Below, piece after piece: positions 35,154 to 44,398 of a stretch of 64,000 bases of DNA. The position numbers were made by a program, and so were the translations under genes. The stretch comes from an uncultured Lachnospiraceae bacterium (GTDB lineage: Bacteria > Bacillota > Clostridia > Lachnospirales > Lachnospiraceae): contig CAJTYM010000003.1 of NCBI GenBank assembly GCA_910583835.1, positions 1 through 64,000 on the forward strand, in the 5' to 3' direction. The first letter of the stretch is position 1; each line of letters starts with the position of its first letter. The notes below the pieces were generated by a model that did not search any database, was not told where the DNA came from, and saw nothing but the letters and a program-made list of their open reading frames with translations.

Positions 35154-36764
35154 TTAGTTCCACTCCTCGTTTAGCCAGTTTCTAAGCAGCGATGCCACCG
35201 CCTCTGGATTTTCATCTACAAATTTCTCTATCAGGACACGCGTCTCAGACTTCTCGGAAAATCCGATGTCCTCCAGCGAATCTTCTGCTTCCTTAGTAGA
35301 TGCCAGCAAGGATTCCACGGAAAGCTCCGGTTCCTCCTCCACCAGTACCTGCTCTTTTCTCGTACTGCGGAATACCACATAACCTAACATCAGCATGATA
35401 ATGACTGCGATAATAATCGGAAGGTAATCCATGAAATTCCGAGCCCCACCGCCATCGTATTCAAAAAACGGCACTTCATATGCCACAATCACAATATTAT
35501 CTTCAGGAAATCCTGTCGCTTTCGCCACTATCTGAACAAAATCCTGATCGACATCCAGCTTAACTTTATCTCGGTTGGCCGCCACAAACTCATCAAACGT
35601 CATATTATCCAGTTCACCGCTGGCACGCAGCGCCGCCTCACTATAATAACGGTTCTGGTTTGCCACCACCGTAATAGATGAATTTTCTTTATCGACATTG
35701 CCTGGCCCGCTTTTTCTCGTAGTAACCTTCTGGCTGGTATTATACTGTCTGTCTATGTCAGAGATAGTCTCACTGCTTATTGCGCCATCCGGCAATACAT
35801 ATGTGGTGTCATCGCCATTATTGGCGTCTGTTCCGGGCGTTCCGCCTGTCCCTCCGGTAGCCTCTTTCTCAAGGATACTCTCGCTTGACACCGGACCGCG
35901 ATCCGTTCCTTCCGGGGTATAGTAGTTGTTGTCCGTCTCCTCCGTCTCATCAAAGTTCATCTCCAGGTTCAGTCCTACCGATGCACTGTCATATACGCCT
36001 GTGCCTAAGACTACTTCCTTGACCTGGCTTTTTACCATGTTCTCTGCTTTCGTCTTATAAGAAAGTTGTCCACTCGCCGCTCCAACCGCGGTTGAACTGT
36101 CTCCGCCTACAAATAGCACATTGTTATCCGTATCTATAATGGAGATATCGTCCGTGCCGTCATTGCCCACCGCCGTAGCAATCCATTTCGCCAGGGCGCT
36201 CGCCTGCTCCTCATCCATATCTTCCCTGAGGGAGAGCGTAACCGCCGCATATGTATCTTCTTCCAATGCCAATACCGTGCCATCGTCTATCGGCATGCTG
36301 AGCTTTACCCAGGCGCTGTCTACTATATCGAGTTTCTGCAGCTGCTGCGCCAGCCTGTCTTCCAGATAGAGCTGGTATTTCTTCGTCTTATCGGATTCCG
36401 TATTGCTGAATCCTCCCTCAAACACAGTGTTAATGTCATAGCCGGAAGCAGGAATTCCATTCTGCCCAAGAAGGATTGCCGCGTTGGCCTCATCCTGAGC
36501 CTTGACGGAAAAACTAAGTCCGTCACTGGAAACTTCATAATCAATGTTCTCCCCTTCCAGAAGCTGTTTGACCTCACCAGCCTCCTTCGTATCTTCACAG
36601 GTCCTGATTGGCACCATCGTAGGGGTTGTCAGCACCTTGGCAACAATCACCAGGGCGACTATCACTGCCAGCGCTATGCTTGCCATCAATGTCTTTTGTT
36701 TTACTGAAAATTTATTCCACCATTCCAATAACTGCTTGGGTATATTTCTTAATCTCTCCTGCAT
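35154..36764 (-). CDS. fliF: Flagellar MS-ring protein FliF
   Basis: FliF forms the MS-ring, the base on which the flagellum is built. The product has membrane helices near both ends (about 25-45 and 440-460), two ring-building motifs between them, and a cytoplasmic C-terminal tail that binds FliG. Characteristic segments are QLYLEDRLAQQLQKLD and ARVLIEKFVDENPEAVA-type sequence near the end. The ATG at 36764 has AGGAG 6 bases upstream; an ATG two codons earlier has no proper spacing. Length (536 residues) is normal. Confidence 0.96.
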   Translation of the reverse strand: MQERLRNIPKQLLEWWNKFSVKQKTLMASIALAVIVALVIVAKVLTTPTMVPIRTCEDTKEAGEVKQLLEGENIDYEVSSDGLSFSVKAQDEANAAILLGQNGIPASGYDINTVFEGGFSNTESDKTKKYQLYLEDRLAQQLQKLDIVDSAWVKLSMPIDDGTVLALEEDTYAAVTLSLREDMDEEQASALAKWIATAVGNDGTDDISIIDTDNNVLFVGGDSSTAVGAASGQLSYKTKAENMVKSQVKEVVLGTGVYDSASVGLNLEMNFDETEETDNNYYTPEGTDRGPVSSESILEKEATGGTGGTPGTDANNGDDTTYVLPDGAISSETISDIDRQYNTSQKVTTRKSGPGNVDKENSSITVVANQNRYYSEAALRASGELDNMTFDEFVAANRDKVKLDVDQDFVQIVAKATGFPEDNIVIVAYEVPFFEYDGGGARNFMDYLPIIIAVIIMLMLGYVVFRSTRKEQVLVEEEPELSVESLLASTKEAEDSLEDIGFSEKSETRVLIEKFVDENPEAVASLLRNWLNEEWN

Positions 36765-36801
36765 ATGCATCTCCTACCAAATTCAATATTCACAATATAA
36801 A

Positions 36802-37113
36802 TTAAATCTGCATATTCATTATCTCTTTGTACGCTTCCAGCATCCTGTCCCTGACAGCGGTTGTATAATTCAGCGCTATCGTAGCTTTCTCCTGAATCGC
36901 ATTCAGGTCATGCGTGTTGGTCGCATAGCCAAGTTCAAACTGCATCATCGCTTCTTCTGCCTTGTTCTGCGTATAATTGGTCTCATTGACCATATCCATC
37001 ATAGACTGCAGGACACTGTCAAATCCCTTATCCTGAGAGCCAATCTTCCGGGCTGCATCTGCAACATTGTTGAGATAACTCGGAACCACATTATTTAACG
37101 CTGAAATATCCAT
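36802..37113 (-). CDS. fliE: Flagellar hook-basal body protein FliE
   Basis: FliE links the MS-ring to the rod and is among the first exported subunits. The 103-residue helical product ends in the family signature with NAIQEKATIALNYTTAVRDR and MLEAYKEIMNMQI. It lies between flgC and fliF in the classic flgB-flgC-fliE-fliF order. Confidence 0.95.
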   Translation of the reverse strand: MDISALNNVVPSYLNNVADAARKIGSQDKGFDSVLQSMMDMVNETNYTQNKAEEAMMQFELGYATNTHDLNAIQEKATIALNYTTAVRDRMLEAYKEIMNMQI

Positions 37114-37133
37114 TTAAATAGCCTCCCTGTACT

Positions 37134-37574
37134 CTATTTGCCAAGCTCCAGTCCCTTCAAAGCAATCGCCTTACTGGTCTCAAACGCCGTAAGGTTCGCT
37201 TCATAGGCACGGCTTGCGTCAATCATGTTTGTCATTTCGGTAATAATATTTACATTCGGGTAAGATACATAGCCATTTTCGTCTGCATCCGGATGGGAAG
37301 GCTCATACTTCATGATGTAATCGCTCTCTGTATCCTCGGATACCCGGCTTACCTTTACGCCGTTCCCCAAAAAGGCTTCCCTGGTATCCTCCAGGACCCT
37401 GCTGAAAGGCGTTGTCCTCTTCTCCTCGAACGTTACGATTTTCCTCGTATAAGGAGTACCGTCTTCTGTTCTGGTAGTAGTTACATTCGCAACATTCTCC
37501 GAAATCACGTCCATACGGAACCGCTGTGCCGTCAAGCCGGACGTATTGATATTAAACGATTGAAACAATGACAT
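37134..37574 (-). CDS. flgC: Flagellar proximal rod protein FlgC
   Basis: FlgC is a proximal rod subunit. The product begins MSLFQSFNINTSGLTAQRFR and contains DVISENVANVTTTRTEDG, both family signatures, with the C-terminal EMTNMIDASRAYEANLTAF coiled coil. The ATG at 37574 has GGAGG 8 bases upstream; the two earlier in-frame ATGs overlap that site. Length (146 residues) is typical. Confidence 0.95.
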   Translation of the reverse strand: MSLFQSFNINTSGLTAQRFRMDVISENVANVTTTRTEDGTPYTRKIVTFEEKRTTPFSRVLEDTREAFLGNGVKVSRVSEDTESDYIMKYEPSHPDADENGYVSYPNVNIITEMTNMIDASRAYEANLTAFETSKAIALKGLELGK

Positions 37575-37641
37575 TCCCATTCCCTCCATAATCTTATGCC
37601 TTATCTGGCGTTCTTGTCCCTGCTGCCATCAAACGGCAGTT

Positions 37642-38031
37642 TTACTTGATTACACTCTTGATTCTGGCAAATTCCTTCGTCATGCTATCTATTAGGCCGT
37701 TATACTTAATCCTGACTGACGCAAGTTCTGCCTGTTCCTGTTCGGGGTCAACATTGTTCTTGTCCAAACGGTAGGAGTAATTCGCCGAGTCCGTATAAAT
37801 CGAAGCGTTCAGATGGTCCATATGTACGTTCTTCACCTTATCATCGAGCGAAACATACTTACTTCGCCCTAATTCCAGTTCCAGAATTCCCTCGAAATCC
37901 ACATCCTGCCGTTTATATCCCGGCGTATCCCCATTGGCAATATTGTTACTGATAGCAGTCTCGCGCAGCCATGCAGCATCTGCTCCCTTATTCAGCACGT
38001 CAATGTAATCATAAATACCACTGGTTAACAT
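37642..38031 (-). CDS. flgB: Flagellar basal-body rod protein FlgB
   Basis: FlgB is a proximal rod subunit and the first gene of the fla/che operon. The 129-residue product carries the signature AISNNIANGDTPGYKRQDVD. AAGGAG lies about 8 bases before the ATG, and the likely operon promoter is just upstream. The later rod genes flgF and flgG are not in the window and must lie elsewhere. Confidence 0.95.
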   Translation of the reverse strand: MLTSGIYDYIDVLNKGADAAWLRETAISNNIANGDTPGYKRQDVDFEGILELELGRSKYVSLDDKVKNVHMDHLNASIYTDSANYSYRLDKNNVDPEQEQAELASVRIKYNGLIDSMTKEFARIKSVIK

Positions 38032-38088
38032 AACATTGCTCCTTCCATATTCTTGTATTATCCCTTTTCTACATTACAATTCAATCTT

Positions 38089-38125
38089 ATTATAGATTAT
38101 CGCAATCGACATTATATTGCAAGTA
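38089..38125 (-). promoter_or_regulatory. Probable promoter region of the fla/che operon
   Basis: A perfect TATAAT (38089-38094) lies about 57 bases before flgB on the minus strand. The -35 is not clear-cut: TTGCAA (38117-38122) is 22 bases away, so either the spacing is unusual or an activator or alternative -10 (TAATCT) is used. A weak -35 would fit a regulated operon. Confidence 0.45.
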
Positions 38126-38158
38126 TTTTTTGTAATTTCAGCGTAAATTTTACATGAT

Positions 38159-38338
38159 ATTGTGTTTTTTTGTCACAACAGGCACAACTATATGGTATGG
38201 ACATCCTAACAGAGGAAACATCTGACAGAGGAATTTCCAGCAATTCCCAATGGCTTTTTTCAATATATGTACCTTGTCTGGAAGATATTACTAAACCTCA
38301 GGCACTTATCGGCCTGTAAAGTTGCGTGGAACTATGCT
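38159..38338. other. Gene-free DNA upstream of the fla promoter
   Basis: Together with its flanks this forms the longest gene-free stretch of the window (38032-38623). This section contains no open frame with a plausible ribosome-binding site. It has a small hairpin CAGGC/GCCTG at about 38298-38315 and an interrupted TTGTG/CACAA inverted repeat around 38160-38178. No known riboswitch was recognised; it may hold regulator sites for the flagellar operon. Confidence 0.4.
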
Positions 38339-38339
38339 A

Positions 38340-38466
38340 TGCCAAAAGGACCTGCTGCAGTCGCAGCAGGGTCAGGTTGCATCTGATTGCAGCCGGAAAA
38401 TATGTTTTCCGCGTGCAATCCATATGCAACTCTCACCTGTCACTTCTGTGACAGGTGCTTTTGGCA
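38340..38466. repeat. Multi-hairpin four-way-junction element, copy A
   Basis: A perfect 9-bp closing stem pairs TGCCAAAAG (38340-38348) with CTTTTGGCA (38458-38466). Inside are three arms. Arm 1 has an 8-bp stem 38351-38358/38363-38370. Arm 2 is composite with stems 38376-38382/38424-38430, 38385-38391/38414-38420 and 38395-38400/38405-38410. Arm 3 has a 10-bp stem 38434-38443/38448-38457. All terminal loops have four bases. Copy B at 55976-56104 has the same plan with different arm sequences. No coding potential is seen. Its class is not recognised. Confidence 0.8.
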
Positions 38467-38469
38467 ATG

Positions 38470-38487
38470 AAAGTTAAAATTAACTTT
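38470..38487. repeat. AT-rich palindrome beside element A
   Basis: The 8-bp arms AAAGTTAA and TTAACTTT form an inverted repeat with a 2-base centre, 3 bases from the end of element A. It could be a protein-binding site or a trace of the element's insertion. Confidence 0.5.
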
Positions 38488-38507
38488 AACATTTTCCATC
38501 TATTGGG

Positions 38508-38542
38508 CAAAAAAAGGAATCTGCAACTTTTTTGCAAATTCC
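38508..38542 (-). terminator. Rho-independent terminator of codY
   Basis: On the minus strand GGAATTTGCAA pairs with TTGCAGATTCC (one mismatch) around a short A-rich loop (stem 38516-38542). It is followed by seven T residues. It lies about 80 bases after the codY stop. Confidence 0.8.
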
Positions 38543-38623
38543 ATTTTATCTCACCGCCGATTCCTTTCAGCTGTTTATCCGCTATAACTATGTCCAAGTC
38601 TCAGTCCATCTGTTACTGTATAT

Positions 38624-39412
38624 TCAATTGTCTTTCACATGTTCCTGCTTTATCTTATCCAACTCTTCAAAGACTACATCATTCAATACCTTGATATAAG
38701 TGCCCTTCATCCCGGAAGAACGGGATTCTATGACGCCTGCACTCTCAAACTTGCGGAGCGCATTCACAATGACGCTCCTGGTAATCCCTACCCTGTCGGC
38801 AATCTTGCTGGCAACCAGAATGCCTTCCTTGCCCTCCATCTCGTCAAAGATATGGGTAATCGCCTCCAATTCCGAAAAAGAAAGGGTACTGATTGCTGAT
38901 TTGACAATCTGTACTTTGCGGCTCTCCTCCGCACTCTCCTCATTCACCGAACGCAGCATCTCCAAGCCCACAACGGTAGTTCCATACTCGCTCAAGATAA
39001 TATCGTCAATATCATACTGATTCTCCAGCCGGTATACAAACAACGTCCCCAAACGTTCTCCCGCAATGTCTATGGGTGTAATGATTGCCTGATAAAGGTT
39101 CACCTCACCGGAAGCAAATCCCAGCGTCTCCAGGTTGACATTCTCCTTCGTGGAAAGGACGCCCAACAGCCGTTCATTCAGCAGCGGGTCAATAAAACCT
39201 CCCACCTCTCCGGAAATCAGTTCCTTAATCTCTTCTGTCTGCCGGTTTCTGCCAATCCCCAGAATCTTTCCTTTCTTACTGATAACCAGGATGTTAGATT
39301 CCAGAATTCCTGTCAGGACTGCACAGATATCATTGAAGACAACTTTCGAGGAATTGTTATTATGCAGCAACTTGTTAATCTTCCTTGTCTTATCTAATAA
39401 CTGTACGCTCAT
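38624..39412 (-). CDS. codY: GTP-sensing transcriptional pleiotropic repressor CodY
   Basis: CodY senses GTP and branched-chain amino acids and represses stationary-phase, amino-acid and, in Bacillus, motility genes. The 262-residue product has the N-terminal GAF domain (about 1-155), with NVNLETLGFASGEVNLYQAI, and a C-terminal winged HTH with DRVGITRSVIVNALRKFESA. It has its own promoter and terminator and lies directly upstream of the fla/che operon, as in Bacillus. AGGAGG lies 7 bases before the ATG. Confidence 0.97.
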   Translation of the reverse strand: MSVQLLDKTRKINKLLHNNNSSKVVFNDICAVLTGILESNILVISKKGKILGIGRNRQTEEIKELISGEVGGFIDPLLNERLLGVLSTKENVNLETLGFASGEVNLYQAIITPIDIAGERLGTLFVYRLENQYDIDDIILSEYGTTVVGLEMLRSVNEESAEESRKVQIVKSAISTLSFSELEAITHIFDEMEGKEGILVASKIADRVGITRSVIVNALRKFESAGVIESRSSGMKGTYIKVLNDVVFEELDKIKQEHVKDN

Positions 39413-39470
39413 AACAATACCTCCTGACTAAAACTTATCTTTCCCTCTGCAATCCTACAAATTCTTATAA

Positions 39471-39499
39471 ATTATAACATGCTTTTATCCAAAGTACAA
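39471..39499 (-). promoter_or_regulatory. Sigma-A promoter of codY
   Basis: TATAAT (39471-39476) and TTGTAC (39494-39499) are separated by 17 bases on the minus strand, about 60 bases before the codY start. Confidence 0.85.
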
Positions 39500-39550
39500 C
39501 AACTTTCTGTTTATTTTCTCATATTTCGTGCTTATGATTTTATTTTCTTA

Positions 39551-41620
39551 CTATTTCTGCTTTTCTTTTACAAATCCGCACTGATTATCGGCACACACTA
39601 ACTTGCTGCCTTTCTCCACCATATATCCGCCGCACTGGGGGCATTTCTCCTCGGAAGGCCTCTGCCAGCTCATGAAATCACAGTCTGGATTCGATTCACA
39701 GCCATAATACTTCCTGCCTTTCTTCGTCTTGCGCAGCACTACTTCTTTCCCGCATTTCGGACACGCCACGCCAATCTTCTCCAGATAAGGCTTGGTGTTG
39801 CGGCACTCGGGAAAGCCCGGACATGCCAGGAACCTGCCGTGCGGACCGTACTTGATTACCATGTTGCGCCCGCACAAATCACAGACCACATCGGTAACTT
39901 CGTCCTGAATCTCCACCTTCTCCAGTTCTTTCTCCGCTACCTGCACTGCCTCATCCAAATCGGGGTAGAAATTCCTCACCACTGTCTTCCAGTCAACGCT
40001 TCCCTCTGCCACCTTATCCAGCAAAGATTCCATGTTCGCCGTAAACTGCTCATCCACAATCGTAGTGAACGCTTCCTTCATGATGGAATTGACAACCTCT
40101 CCCAACTCCGTCACATAGAGATTACGGTTTTCTTTAGTCAGGTAACGCCTGGCAAGCAGCGTTGTGATGGTGGGCGCATAAGTACTGGGACGCCCGATGC
40201 CGAGTTCTTCCAGCGTCTTAACAAGGGAAGCCTCCGTAAAATGTGCCGGGGGCTGTGTGAAATGCTGTTTCTCTTCCAGTTCTTTCACCTCCAGCTTAGT
40301 GTCCGTATCAATGGATTTCAGCAGCACATTGTTCTCGCTCTTTTCATCATCGTCACTGGTATATACGGATAGAAATCCCTCAAAGACAATCTTGGATGCC
40401 GACACATGGAAACGGTAATCCCCGGCTCCGATTTTCACGGAAGTAGTCTCGTACTCCGCGCCGGACATACGGCTCGCCGCAAACCGGTTCCAGATTAACT
40501 GATACAGACGGAACTGGTCGCGGCTTAGGGATTCCTTGATTTTCACCGGGGTCCTGGTGATATCCGAGGGACGGATTGCCTCATGGGCATCCTGGATTTT
40601 CTGACTGCTCTTTTTGTTCTCCCCCGCCTGGGCCACATACTTCTCCCCATAAGCAGTACCGATATACTCCCGCGCTGCCGCATCCGCTTCCTCCGAGACA
40701 CGGACAGAATCTGTTCTCAGATAAGTAATGACGCCCACGGTCCCCTGACCCTTGATGTCAATTCCTTCATAGAGCTGCTGAGCCAGGCGCATCGTCTTCT
40801 GCGTGGAGAAATTCAGGCGTTTGGCCGCCTCTTGCTGCAGCGTGCTGGTTGTAAAGGGGAGCGGAGCTTTCTTCACCCGGCTGCCCTTCTTCACATCCAG
40901 CACCTGATAGCTCTCCTGCTCCAGATTCTTCAATATCCCATCCAGTTCCTGCCTGGAGCCGATGGTAATCTTCCCCTTTTCATCACCGTGAAATTTGGCA
41001 GCGAGCAGTTTCTTCTCACCAGGGACAGCAAATTTCGCATCCAATGTCCAGTATTCTTCTGGAATAAATGCGTTAATCTCTTCCTCCCTGTCACAGATAA
41101 TGCGCAGCGCCACTGACTGGACGCGCCCGGCGCTCAGTCCCCGCTTCACTTTCGCCCATAATACCGGGCTGATACGGTAACCCACCATACGGTCCAGCAT
41201 ACGGCGCGTCTGCTGGGCGTCCACCAGGTTCAGATCAATATTGCGCGCCTGTTTCAGCGAGGCCTTCACTGCATTCTTCGTAATCTCATTAAAGCTAATC
41301 CGGCAGACTTTCTTGTCATCCAGCTTCAGTGCCTTGGAAAGATGCCAGGAAATAGCTTCTCCCTCCCGGTCCGGGTCCGTTGCCAGATAGACCTTTTCTG
41401 CTTTTTTCACTTCTTTCCTGAGATTGGCGAGGATGTCTCCCTTGCCGCGGATTGTGATATATTTCGGCTCATAGTCATGTTCCACATCTATGCCAAGCTG
41501 GCTTTTCGGCAAATCACGCACGTGACCGTTCGATGCCACCACTTCGTAGTTCTTTCCCAGAAATTTCTTAATCGTCTTCACCTTCGCCGGTGATTCCACA
41601 ATTACCAGATACTTTGCCAT
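39551..41620 (-). CDS. topA: DNA topoisomerase I
   Basis: TopA relaxes negative supercoils by cutting one strand. The 689-residue product has the TOPRIM domain (MAKYLVIVESPAKVKTIKKF and DPDREGEAISWHL), the catalytic tyrosine in VITYLRTDSVRVS, and three C-terminal cysteine zinc-ribbon motifs (about 578-685; CDLCGRNM, CPKCGKEV, CPQCGGYM). Length and fingers are typical of Firmicutes. It is 14 bases after dprA in a dprA-topA order shared with Bacillus. Confidence 0.98.
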   Translation of the reverse strand: MAKYLVIVESPAKVKTIKKFLGKNYEVVASNGHVRDLPKSQLGIDVEHDYEPKYITIRGKGDILANLRKEVKKAEKVYLATDPDREGEAISWHLSKALKLDDKKVCRISFNEITKNAVKASLKQARNIDLNLVDAQQTRRMLDRMVGYRISPVLWAKVKRGLSAGRVQSVALRIICDREEEINAFIPEEYWTLDAKFAVPGEKKLLAAKFHGDEKGKITIGSRQELDGILKNLEQESYQVLDVKKGSRVKKAPLPFTTSTLQQEAAKRLNFSTQKTMRLAQQLYEGIDIKGQGTVGVITYLRTDSVRVSEEADAAAREYIGTAYGEKYVAQAGENKKSSQKIQDAHEAIRPSDITRTPVKIKESLSRDQFRLYQLIWNRFAASRMSGAEYETTSVKIGAGDYRFHVSASKIVFEGFLSVYTSDDDEKSENNVLLKSIDTDTKLEVKELEEKQHFTQPPAHFTEASLVKTLEELGIGRPSTYAPTITTLLARRYLTKENRNLYVTELGEVVNSIMKEAFTTIVDEQFTANMESLLDKVAEGSVDWKTVVRNFYPDLDEAVQVAEKELEKVEIQDEVTDVVCDLCGRNMVIKYGPHGRFLACPGFPECRNTKPYLEKIGVACPKCGKEVVLRKTKKGRKYYGCESNPDCDFMSWQRPSEEKCPQCGGYMVEKGSKLVCADNQCGFVKEKQK

Positions 41621-41634
41621 GTGTCTGCTCCTCC

Positions 41635-42750
41635 CTAATCAGTATCGGAACGGATATAATAATTTTTAAAAACTTCGGAAACAATGCCCATTTCCTGCAA
41701 TGTCCCCAGTGTCTCCACCAGTCTCCCCAGATCCAATCCGGTCTCTGCCCAAAGGCTTTCCAGATTCCTCGGAGTCAAATCGAGACAACTATACACCAAC
41801 CTTTCTAAATTTTCAAGGGATAATTTTTGCTTTTTGCATGAATTTTCTTCTGTTTTTGCAAAAATATGCATCGATTCTAAAAAATTTTCCATGTTCAGAT
41901 AGATGCCTGCACCTTGCTGAATCAGGCGGTTTGTCCCCCCGCTGGACAAATCGGAAATACGCCCAGGCACAGCATAAATATCCTTTCCCTGTTCCAGGGC
42001 AAAATCCACCGTAATCAGGGAACCGCTCTGCTCCCTTGCTTCCACTACCAGCACCACATCCGACAAACCGCTGATTATCCGGTTGCGCTGTGGAAAATTC
42101 AATGCCAATGGGCGTGTACGCGGCGGATACTCGGAAACCACGCAGCCATCTGTTGCAAGCCGCTCATACAGTTCCCTGTTTGCTGCCGGATAACAGATAT
42201 CCACGCCGCAGCCCAGTACCCCCAGCGTGCTGCCCCCGCCGCATAAAGCTCCCTGCTGTGCCGCCCCATCGATGCCCGCCGCCATGCCGCTGACCACCAG
42301 GATATCTGCCGCCGCAAGTCCCTTACCTATCTGCCGTGCCACCGTTTGCCCATAACAGGTACAATTCCTGGCGCCCACAACACTGACAGCCCTCTGTTCC
42401 TTGTCCGGGAGTTTTCCGCGGTAAAACAGCCCATAGGGAGGATTATAAATATGTTCGAGACGCACGGGGTATGTATCTTGCTGCCAAACTGCCAGCATAA
42501 TCCCTTTCTGCCGGCAATACGCCAGTTCCTTTTCCAAATCTTCTTCTGTTTTCTTCTTCGCCGCCCGAATCCCCTCTTTCTCATATTCCGTCAATATGGG
42601 AATCTGCTCTAACCGCTCCCCAGGCATGCAATAAAGCCTTTTTGCCTCACCCAACAGGTTTTCCAGGTAAATCTTCTTCCTCCCGGGAAGGGCGGCAATT
42701 CCCGCAAGCCAGTACTCATATTTATTATACGCTTCCTTTTTTGCACTCAT
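41635..42750 (-). CDS. dprA: DNA-processing protein DprA
   Basis: DprA loads RecA onto incoming single-stranded DNA during transformation and recombination. The product has a Rossmann-type core with VSVVGARNCTCYGQ, VVSGMAAGIDGAAQQGAL and LGCGVDICYPAANREL, plus a C-terminal DprA winged-helix region. The ATG at 42750 overlaps the comM stop in ATGA, and I prefer it to the in-frame ATG at 42762. Together with comM it suggests a natural-transformation or recombination module. Confidence 0.95.
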   Translation of the reverse strand: MSAKKEAYNKYEYWLAGIAALPGRKKIYLENLLGEAKRLYCMPGERLEQIPILTEYEKEGIRAAKKKTEEDLEKELAYCRQKGIMLAVWQQDTYPVRLEHIYNPPYGLFYRGKLPDKEQRAVSVVGARNCTCYGQTVARQIGKGLAAADILVVSGMAAGIDGAAQQGALCGGGSTLGVLGCGVDICYPAANRELYERLATDGCVVSEYPPRTRPLALNFPQRNRIISGLSDVVLVVEAREQSGSLITVDFALEQGKDIYAVPGRISDLSSGGTNRLIQQGAGIYLNMENFLESMHIFAKTEENSCKKQKLSLENLERLVYSCLDLTPRNLESLWAETGLDLGRLVETLGTLQEMGIVSEVFKNYYIRSDTD

Positions 42751-44297
42751 TCCCAGTCCCACACCTTTCTGTCTATGCTGCGGTACAAAAGGCTCTCATA
42801 AATATGGGCACGCCCAATCTTCACCGCCCCTTCCATGTCTGCAATCGTACGTGCCACGCGCAGCACCCGGTAATACCCCCGCGCCGTCAGTTCCAGACGC
42901 TCAAAAGATTCACTGAGCAGTTTCTCCCCCTCCGCTTCCATTGCACACCAGTCTTTGATGGCAGATGGCGGAATCTGGCTGTTATAGAGGATTTTGCTTC
43001 CCGCAAAACGTTCGCCCTGGATTGTCTGCGTCCGTGCTACGCGGCTGCGGATAAGGGCAGAATTCTCCTCCGGCTGGCTGTTCGTCAGTTCCCAAAGAGC
43101 CGGGCGGCTGACCTCCACGCAGATATCCATCCTGTCAAGCAAGGGACGGCTAATCTTGTTCAGATGCCGCTCTATCATGGCTTTGCTGCAGGTACAGCGG
43201 TTCCTGTCCGGGAAATAACCACAGCTGCAGGGATTCATGGCAGCAATCAGCATAATATCTGCCGGATAAAAATATGTGCCGCTTCCCCGCACGAGCCGGA
43301 TTTCCCGCTCCTCCAAGGGCTGCCGCAGCACTTCCAGCACCGGCCGTTTAAATTCCGTCAGCTCGTCCAAAAACAGCACGCCCTTATGTGCCAGGCTGAT
43401 TTCCCCCGGCTTCGGCACAGTCCCTCCTCCCGCCATCCCTGCCAGGCTGATGGTATGATGGGGGCTGCGGTAAGGCCTTTCCCGGAAATTCATCTCACGC
43501 TGCCCAAACATTCCCAAAACGCTGTACACTTTGGCAAGTTCCAGCGCCTCCTCCTCCGTGAGCGGCGGAAGAATTGTTGCCACAGCGCGCGCTGCCATCG
43601 TCTTTCCTGCCCCCGGAGAACCGAGCATCAGCATATTGTGCCTGCCGCTGGCTGCAATTTCACAGGCTCGTTTGAGAACCTTCTGCCCATGGATAGCAGC
43701 AAAGTCAACGTCCGCATTCTGCGGCTTTTCGGCAGTTTCTTCTATATTACTGCCCATGTCTGGTTTATATTTTCCCGGTTCCCGGAAATAACTTTCTGTC
43801 AATGCAATCACCTGCCCCAGGCTCTCTCCCGGAAGGATTGTAATTCCTTTTACCACCTGCGCCTCACGCACATTTTCCCTGGGAACGCAGACTACCTGCT
43901 TCCCTGCCTCCCGCGCCGCAAGGACCATGGGCAGGATTCCGGCTGTCGGACGGATTTCCCCATTAAGGCTGATTTCCCCGGCAAATAAGATTCCATCCAG
44001 ATATTCCTGGGGAATCCTGCCATATGCCGCCAGTATGGCAAGCGCAATCGGCAAATCAAACACCGTACCGCTTTTACGGATATCCGCCGGGTAGAGATTC
44101 ACGGTTATTTTCTTAGGTGACAGGCGGATATTGCTGTTGCGGATTGCCGCGCGGATCCGCTCTTTTGCCTCCCGGACCTCCGAAGACAAAATGCCTACCA
44201 TTTCAAATGCAGGCATTCCATCGCACACGTCCGCTTCCACCTGGACAAGAACGCTGCGGATGCCACAGACAATGGCTGTTGATACAATACTATACAA
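42747..44297 (-). CDS. comM: ComM/YifB-family Mg-chelatase-like ATPase
   Basis: ComM is a hexameric helicase that promotes branch migration during recombination of acquired DNA. The product has an N-terminal Lon-like domain (1-180) with DVCDGMPAFEMVGILSSEVR, the AAA+ Walker A LGSPGAGKTMAARAVA, Walker B LFLDELTEF and a C-terminal helical lid with LTARGYYRVLRVARTIADM. The start is set at the TTG at 44297, 5 bases after GGGAGG, because it gives the family-like LYSIVSTAIVCGI start (516 residues). The frame is open to an ATG at 44402, which would add 35 unsupported residues. Confidence 0.93.
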   Translation of the reverse strand: MYSIVSTAIVCGIRSVLVQVEADVCDGMPAFEMVGILSSEVREAKERIRAAIRNSNIRLSPKKITVNLYPADIRKSGTVFDLPIALAILAAYGRIPQEYLDGILFAGEISLNGEIRPTAGILPMVLAAREAGKQVVCVPRENVREAQVVKGITILPGESLGQVIALTESYFREPGKYKPDMGSNIEETAEKPQNADVDFAAIHGQKVLKRACEIAASGRHNMLMLGSPGAGKTMAARAVATILPPLTEEEALELAKVYSVLGMFGQREMNFRERPYRSPHHTISLAGMAGGGTVPKPGEISLAHKGVLFLDELTEFKRPVLEVLRQPLEEREIRLVRGSGTYFYPADIMLIAAMNPCSCGYFPDRNRCTCSKAMIERHLNKISRPLLDRMDICVEVSRPALWELTNSQPEENSALIRSRVARTQTIQGERFAGSKILYNSQIPPSAIKDWCAMEAEGEKLLSESFERLELTARGYYRVLRVARTIADMEGAVKIGRAHIYESLLYRSIDRKVWDWE

Positions 44298-44398
44298 AAA
44301 TACCTCCCTCTGTACTGGTTTGGGATATGAGGGCAGACACGCCCCGAAAAAAGATGGGTATATCATAACACGTTTTTTGACAGTTGAAAAGCTGTTTC

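Noticed and set aside
38134..38149. AATTTCAGCGTAAATT as a CodY box near the fla promoter
   Set aside because: The arms are too short and the spacing is wrong compared with AATTTTCWGAAAATT. CodY control is plausible from context but not shown by this site.
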